Shown here in pieces: positions 6,564-8,704 of a stretch of DNA of 8,704 nucleotides. Position 1 is the stretch's first letter; each line of letters begins with the position of its first letter. Source of the DNA: DASUAO01 sp046484625 (GTDB taxonomy: Bacteria; Actinomycetota; Acidimicrobiia; IMCC26256; PALSA-555). The translations under genes and the position numbers were made by a program. Under the pieces are notes generated by a model, which had not been told where the DNA came from, made no database searches, and saw only the letters and a list, made by a program, of their open reading frames with translations. The stretch is from positions 1 through 8,704 of the forward strand of contig JAWOIO010000033.1 in the NCBI GenBank assembly GCA_046484625.1. Direction: 5' to 3'.

Positions 6564-7502
6564 GTGGAACCTGATCGCTGGCTCGGCCTCGACCTCCGGC
6601 ACCTCATCGCGTTGAAGATGATCGCCTACGAGGGATCGTTCGGTCGCGCCGCCGAACGGCTCGGCTACACGCAGTCCGCCGTCTCGCAACAGATCGCCGC
6701 GCTCGAGCGCATCGTCGGCCTGCGCCTGATCGAACGGCCGGGCGGCCCCAGGCCCGTCTACCTCACCGAGGCGGGGCGGATCCTCCTGCGCCACGCCGAG
6801 GCGATTCATGCCCGTCTTCTCGCAGCCAGGGCTGACATGCTCGCGCTCGAGGCCGGTGATACCGGCCGGCTCCGGATCGGAACGTTCCAGAGCGTCGGTA
6901 CGCGGATCCTGCCGCCGCTCCTGCGCCGCTTCTCGGAGACGCACCCCGGCGTCGAGATCCTCCTGCACGAATCCTCGAGCGAGCCGGAGCTGCTGGAGAT
7001 GATCGAGCGGGGCGAGCTCGACCTCACGTTCTGGACGCTGCCCGTTGCTCCCGGCCCCTACGAGTCGGTCGAGCTACTGCGGGATCCCTACGTCCTCGTC
7101 GTACCGGCGGGCTCACCGCTCGCGGCGCTGAAGCGCGCCCCCTCGATCAGGGAGATCGCGCTCCAGCCACTCGTCGGATTCAACCACTGCACGGCAATGG
7201 ATCAGGTCGAGTCACACCTGTCCTCGAGCGGGCGGGCACCGAACTTCGTCTTTCGCTCGGACAACAACGGCACCGTCCAAGGGCTCGTCGGCGCCGGCGT
7301 CGGCATCAGCGTCGCGCCGCGGCTCACCGTGGAGGAGGACGACGAGCGCGTCGAGATCATCGACCTCCAGGGCCGCATCCCGCCGCGCATGATCGGCCTC
7401 GTGTGGCACGCCGACCGCACCCACAGCCCGGCTGCGGAGGCATTCGTCGACACGGCGGCCGGCATCTGCCGCGACTTCTCCGTCGAGCCCGCCGCCGCGT
7501 AG
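6564..7502 (+). CDS. LysR-type transcriptional regulator
   Basis: This is a 312-aa DNA-binding regulator of normal LysR length. The winged helix-turn-helix covers about 9-68 (DLRHLIALKMIAYEGSFGRAAERLGYTQSAVSQQIAALE...GLRLIER), with the wing ending in YLTEAG. A linker helix follows, then the periplasmic-binding-like effector domain from about residue 96 (LRIGTFQSVGTRILPPLLRRF...HPGVEILL) to about 300. The GTG start at 6564 has no ribosome site and appears leaderless. The gene is divergent from the DUF177 gene (70 bp between starts). LysR proteins usually control a divergent or adjacent gene and themselves. The candidates are the DUF177 gene, which is an unlikely target, and the carboxyltransferase-like gene downstream, now separated by an IS5 element. 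The effector is unknown. Confidence 0.95.
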   Translation: MEPDRWLGLDLRHLIALKMIAYEGSFGRAAERLGYTQSAVSQQIAALERIVGLRLIERPGGPRPVYLTEAGRILLRHAEAIHARLLAARADMLALEAGDTGRLRIGTFQSVGTRILPPLLRRFSETHPGVEILLHESSSEPELLEMIERGELDLTFWTLPVAPGPYESVELLRDPYVLVVPAGSPLAALKRAPSIREIALQPLVGFNHCTAMDQVESHLSSSGRAPNFVFRSDNNGTVQGLVGAGVGISVAPRLTVEEDDERVEIIDLQGRIPPRMIGLVWHADRTHSPAAEAFVDTAAGICRDFSVEPAAA

Positions 7503-7544
7503 CCTGCGCAGGCGTACGCGCCGGACGGACGACGACCGCGACCA

Positions 7545-7563
7545 GGGGCAGCACCGCTGCCCC
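7545..7563 (+). terminator. Hairpin terminator after the LysR-type gene
   Basis: GGGGCAGC-ACC-GCTGCCCC is a perfect 8-bp stem with a 3-nt loop, 42 bp after the stop codon. Only a weak T-rich stretch (GGTCTTA) follows some 10 bp later, so its efficiency is uncertain. Confidence 0.6.
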
Positions 7564-7578
7564 GCTTCAGGGGTCTTA

Positions 7579-7590
7579 GGGCCTATCCCG
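7579..7590 (+). repeat. IS5 terminal inverted repeat (left in window, transposase 3' end)
   Basis: GGGCCTATCCCG matches the other end perfectly. The transposase stop codon TAG (7585-7583 on the minus strand) lies inside this repeat. Confidence 0.92.
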
Positions 7591-8421
7591 GTTGGCTGGC
7601 GGCATGGGCCTTCTTGAAGGCGATCAAGCCGCAGGCGAGCTGGAGCAGGGCGAGGTGGTTCTCGGGCTTCTTCGACCAGCGGATGAGCAGAGCCCTGTTG
7701 CGATTGAGCCAGGAGTGGCAGGCCTCGACGACCCACCGGCGTGCCTTCCAGCCGGGCACGCGGAGCTTGAGCTTGATCTCTTCGCCGCGCGTACGGATGT
7801 GCGGCTCGAACGTGCGGGCGCCGACGGTCTCGCGCACGCTCGCGTAGTCGTAGCCACGGTCGAGGCACAGCCGCTGCGGCTGCTTGGCGGTCGGCTCGGG
7901 TCGCTCGATCGGAACCGAGTCGAGCGTTGCCGCGAGCAGCTTCACGTCGTGGCGGTTGGCACCGTCATGCGCCACCCCGATCGGAACCCCTCGTGCCTCG
8001 CAGAGAAGCGAACGTTTCGCCCCTTTTTAGCTCTGTCGGTGGGATTCGGCCCGGTCTTCGCCCCACCCAGCGGCGCCTTCCCCATCGCGCCATCGGCGGC
8101 CAGCCACTTCCAGTCGATCCCTACTACCGTGTCGTACTCGAGAAGCCCCTGGCGCCAGATCTCGTGGAAGAGACCGGCCGCGACCCACTCCTGGAAGCGC
8201 CGATGTGCCGAGCTCGACGAACAGATCCCGCTCGCGTTGAGCGCGTTCCACTGCATTCCCGTGCGCAACACGAGCAGGATCGCGTCCATCGCGTCGCGGT
8301 CAGGCACCCGTGGTCGATGGCAACCCAACGGGTGCGACGGCGCCGCCGGCAGCAGCGGCTCGATCCGCTCCCACAGCCAGTCCGGCATCCGCCAGCCGTC
8401 GTCTTTGGTCACGAGACCCAT
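7583..8421 (-). CDS. IS5-family transposase, OrfAB made by -1 frameshift
   Basis: This DDE transposase reads from ATG 8421, preceded by GGAGGT at 8432-8427, through two frames. Frame A gives residues 1-133 and ends in KTGPNPTDRAKK. After a one-base backward shift at AAA-AAG (8028-8023), frame B continues with GAKRSLLCEARGVPIG and DGANRHDVKLL to the stop at 7583, for a total of about 279 aa, the normal family length. The joined text matches the continuous IS5 consensus, and the catalytic residues are all present: Asp110 (ADGAMGKAPLGG), Asp188 (CLDRGYD) and Glu233 (WVVEACHSWLNRNR). The Cys/Ser segment NASGICSSSSAHRRFQEW is also typical. The split is best read as programmed frameshifting, known in IS427-group elements. 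A disabling mutation is the alternative. Confidence 0.88.
7942..8421 (-). CDS. IS5 transposase OrfA (zero-frame product, 159 aa)
   Basis: Without a frameshift, translation from ATG 8421 stops at 7942. The product has the N-terminal DNA-binding region (WRMPDWLWERIEPLLP...RDAMDAILLVLRTGMQW) and the first catalytic Asp (110), followed by 26 frame-shifted residues with no family resemblance. In two-frame IS elements such a short product often binds the ends and moderates transposition. That role is inferred from related families. Confidence 0.6.
   Translation of the reverse strand: MGLVTKDDGWRMPDWLWERIEPLLPAAPSHPLGCHRPRVPDRDAMDAILLVLRTGMQWNALNASGICSSSSAHRRFQEWVAAGLFHEIWRQGLLEYDTVVGIDWKWLAADGAMGKAPLGGAKTGPNPTDRAKKGRNVRFSARHEGFRSGWRMTVPTATT
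8019..8031 (-). promoter_or_regulatory. Putative -1 ribosomal frameshift site of IS5 transposase
   Basis: The minus strand reads GCTAAAAAGGGGC. In frame A the codons are GCT-AAA-AAG. Frame B has a TAA stop at 8029-8027, so the switch must occur at or just after the AAA-AAG pair, where an AAG-decoding tRNA can slip back onto AAA. The switch point also coincides with the point where family similarity changes frame. Confidence 0.75.
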
Positions 8422-8431
8422 CGTCTACCTC

Positions 8432-8449
8432 CCTCGTCGGATGACGAGG
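8432..8449 (-). other. Hairpin next to the IS5 transposase ribosome site
   Basis: CCTCGTC-ATCC-GACGAGG on the minus strand is a perfect 7-bp stem with a 4-nt loop whose last base is the first G of the GGAGGT ribosome site. Such structures near IS ends can limit translation from read-through transcripts. That function is inferred. Confidence 0.4.
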
Positions 8450-8485
8450 ACCGGCTTCGCCGCCTGGCTGCGGGTCCCTTCCTAG

Positions 8486-8497
8486 CGGGATAGGCCC
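8486..8497 (-). repeat. IS5 terminal inverted repeat (right in window, transposase 5' end)
   Basis: CGGGATAGGCCC on the plus strand is the perfect reverse complement of the repeat at 7579-7590. It is followed by the second TTA copy at 8498-8500. Confidence 0.92.
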
Positions 8498-8547
8498 TTA
8501 GAGGGCGGGCACACGAGTCGAAGGATGGGTCGCTAAGGTCCAGCACC

Positions 8548-8704
8548 GTGCCGAAGCTCGTCGACACGACCATCCGCCTGCTCTCGCAGGAGCCCCTCGC
8601 GGGTCGCTTGCCGACCTCGGAGGTGCTGCGCGTGGCCGAGATCCTCGACCAGGCCGGCTTCGCATGCCTAGAGGTCTCGGGAGGCGGTGTGTTCGACGCG
8701 ACGG
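8548..8704 (+). CDS. Pyruvate carboxylase subunit B-like / HMGL-like carboxyltransferase (3' end outside window)
   Basis: Only the first 52 residues are visible, from GTG 8548. AAGG lies 9 nt upstream. The overlapping TAAGGT could instead be a -10 box for a near-leaderless start. The text PKLVDTTIRLLSQEPLAG, then VLRVAEILDQAGFACLEVSGGGVFDA, follows the opening of the carboxyltransferase TIM-barrel of pyruvate carboxylase, oxaloacetate decarboxylase alpha and transcarboxylase 5S (consensus DTTxRDxHQS ... LDxxGFxxxEVxGGAxFDA). The family moves a carboxyl group between biotin and pyruvate or oxaloacetate. Oddly, RDxHQ reads RLLSQ here, so the Asp that binds the active-site metal in pyruvate carboxylase is Leu, and HQS is SQE. 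It may be a divergent paralogue with another substrate. The LysR-type gene upstream may regulate it. Confidence 0.75.
   Translation, partial: MPKLVDTTIRLLSQEPLAGRLPTSEVLRVAEILDQAGFACLEVSGGGVFDAT

Larger units (their letters stand above)
7579..8497 (-). mobile_element. IS5-family insertion sequence, complete (919 bp)
   Basis: The ends share the perfect inverted repeat GGGCCTATCCCG (7579-7590 and 8486-8497) and are flanked by TTA on both sides (7576-7578 and 8498-8500). A 3-bp TNA duplication and this size fit the IS427/IS1031 groups of the IS5 family. One transposase is encoded on the minus strand in two overlapping frames. The element sits between the LysR hairpin and the carboxyltransferase-like gene, with its right end 50 bp before that gene's start. 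Confidence 0.94.

Noticed and set aside
7583..7975. Independent gene for the second half of the IS5 transposase
   Set aside because: The internal GTG has no ribosome site, and family similarity continues upstream of it to the frameshift point. It is best read as part of OrfAB.
7583..8421. IS5 transposase as a simple frameshifted pseudogene
   Set aside because: The frame change falls exactly at a slippery A5G4 run, all catalytic residues and both ends are intact, and two-frame transposases are known in this group. The alternative is kept open in the finding.
7592..8485. 297-codon plus-strand frame opposite the IS5 transposase
   Set aside because: It is antisense to a transposase with all catalytic residues and shows no domain of its own.
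1..8704. CRISPR arrays, tRNA or rRNA genes, defence or phage modules
   Set aside because: No spaced direct repeats, no tRNA-like cloverleaf and no conserved rRNA segment were seen on either strand. The remaining genes belong to ordinary families.

Overview
The window is GC-rich bacterial DNA with tightly packed genes, GTG starts and stop/start overlaps. These traits, an actinobacterial-style YceD/DUF177 protein and a secreted protein with repeated Ig-like modules of the 'ISGTxxVGxxL...GxW...PITYAYxWxRC' type point to Actinomycetota, most likely class Thermoleophilia (Solirubrobacterales/Gaiellales-like). This placement is inferred from protein style and was not tested by a search.

Layout. 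(1) 1-2930, plus strand: the 3' part of a Dpp/Opp-type peptide ABC transporter operon. It holds a DppC-like permease cut by the window edge, a DppD-like ATPase and a DppF-like ATPase, joined by 8-bp and 4-bp overlaps. (2) 2944-4732: a complete IS30-family insertion sequence with a DD(33)E transposase, 12-bp perfect (21-bp imperfect) terminal inverted repeats and a TAA target duplication. It landed 13 bp after the dppF-like stop codon. (3) 4813-5928, plus: a signal-anchored secreted protein with two Ig-like repeats and a third beta-rich domain. (4) 5951-5979: a strong hairpin terminator between convergent genes. (5) 5984-6493, minus: a YceD/DUF177 protein with a Cys-rich zinc-ribbon-like C-terminus and no rpmF behind it. 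(6) 6564-7502, plus: a divergent LysR-type regulator, probably leaderless, followed by a hairpin. (7) 7579-8497: a complete IS5-family element with a TTA target duplication. Its minus-strand transposase is split over two frames and is rejoined by a -1 shift at an A5G4 run. (8) 8548-end, plus: the first 52 codons of a pyruvate carboxylase subunit B-like (HMGL-like carboxyltransferase) protein whose usual metal-binding Asp appears to be Leu.

How the parts fit. The two ATPases would drive the DppBC-type pore for peptide uptake, with the binding protein and the DppB-like permease expected upstream of the window. The two insertion sequences are intact, sit cleanly between genes and interrupt no reading frame. 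The LysR regulator and the carboxyltransferase-like gene would be only about 120 bp apart without the IS5 element, so a regulatory link is possible. I see no tRNA, rRNA, CRISPR array, phage or defence system. I do not see a clearly new biological system. The best second looks are the IS5 frameshift site, the altered carboxyltransferase active site, and the structured 3' tail of the IS30 element.
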